From assembly GCA_026990885.1 (NCBI GenBank), contig JALXCO010000182.1, forward strand, positions 1 to 5,428: a stretch of DNA of 5,428 bases. Direction: 5' to 3'. The notes beneath the pieces are model-generated. The model did no database searches. It saw only the letters and a list, made by a program, of their open reading frames with translations, and was not told the origin of the DNA. Within the stretch, counting starts at the first letter, position 1. Each line of letters starts with the position of its first letter. The position numbers were made by a program, and so were the translations under genes. Positions 5,395 through 5,428 of the stretch are shown here, piece after piece. The stretch comes from Desulfurococcales archaeon (GTDB taxonomy: Archaea; Thermoproteota; Thermoprotei_A; Sulfolobales; AG1).

Positions 5395-5428
5395 CTTTAA
5401 GTAGGGATGGGGGCATCGCTCTCTTATG
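5395..5428 (+). promoter_or_regulatory. Weak candidate promoter and start of a next gene at the window edge
   Basis: CTTTAA at 5395-5400 could be a TATA box, and an ATG at 5426-5428 is at the right distance for a leaderless gene. An ATG at 5407 also opens a frame that stays open to the edge (MGASLSY). Too little sequence is visible to choose or to be confident that a gene starts here. Confidence 0.2.

Overview
The window looks like chromosomal DNA of a hyperthermophilic archaeon, most likely a crenarchaeote (Thermoproteota) of the Desulfurococcales/Acidilobales kind. The evidence is a topoisomerase VI A subunit, an archaeal-type aspartyl-tRNA synthetase, TATA-box promoters with purine-rich BRE-like flanks, GGTGA/GAGG-type Shine-Dalgarno sites, T-rich gene ends, and strong use of AGG/AGA for Arg and ATA for Ile. 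The genus cannot be named from the sequence alone. All five genes are on the + strand, and no mobile element, CRISPR array, rRNA or tRNA was found.

Positions 1-1049 hold the 3' part of top6A, and its first 656 bases encode the C-terminal part of an intein. The intein ends in His-Asn at a Ser-Asp-Pro-Tyr-Gly junction, so it sits inside the DxD metal-binding motif of the Toprim domain. Its endonuclease region is short and seems to be a decayed LAGLIDADG remnant. The top6A stop codon overlaps the TTG start of deoC (1046-1753, deoxyribose-phosphate aldolase), which has a good ribosome binding site inside top6A.

A short promoter-bearing gap leads to aspS (1819-3141). Two anticodon-domain positions suggest that this aspartyl-tRNA synthetase may be non-discriminating, charging both tRNA-Asp and tRNA-Asn. 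A 158-base AT-rich gap follows, with T-tracts, TATA-like boxes, a 16-bp palindrome and a ribosome binding site. It precedes a complete citrate synthase gene (3300-4457).

The 211-base gap 4458-4668 has a T6 tract at the stop codon, an 8-bp tandem duplication, a GC-rich hairpin followed by T4, a TATA box, and a perfect 16-bp palindrome just before the last gene. That gene (4669-5373) encodes an uncharacterised, mostly helical protein with a ribbon-helix-helix DNA-binding fold near its C terminus, so the palindrome is a natural candidate for its own operator. The final 55 bases hold only a weak TATA-like element and an ATG at the edge.

The proteins do not form one pathway. Top6A (DNA topology) and DeoC (deoxynucleoside catabolism) appear co-transcribed. 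aspS, citrate synthase and the RHH protein each seem to have their own promoter. The points most worth a second look are the intein in the topoisomerase VI active site and the palindrome next to the RHH gene, whose half-sites recur upstream of citrate synthase.
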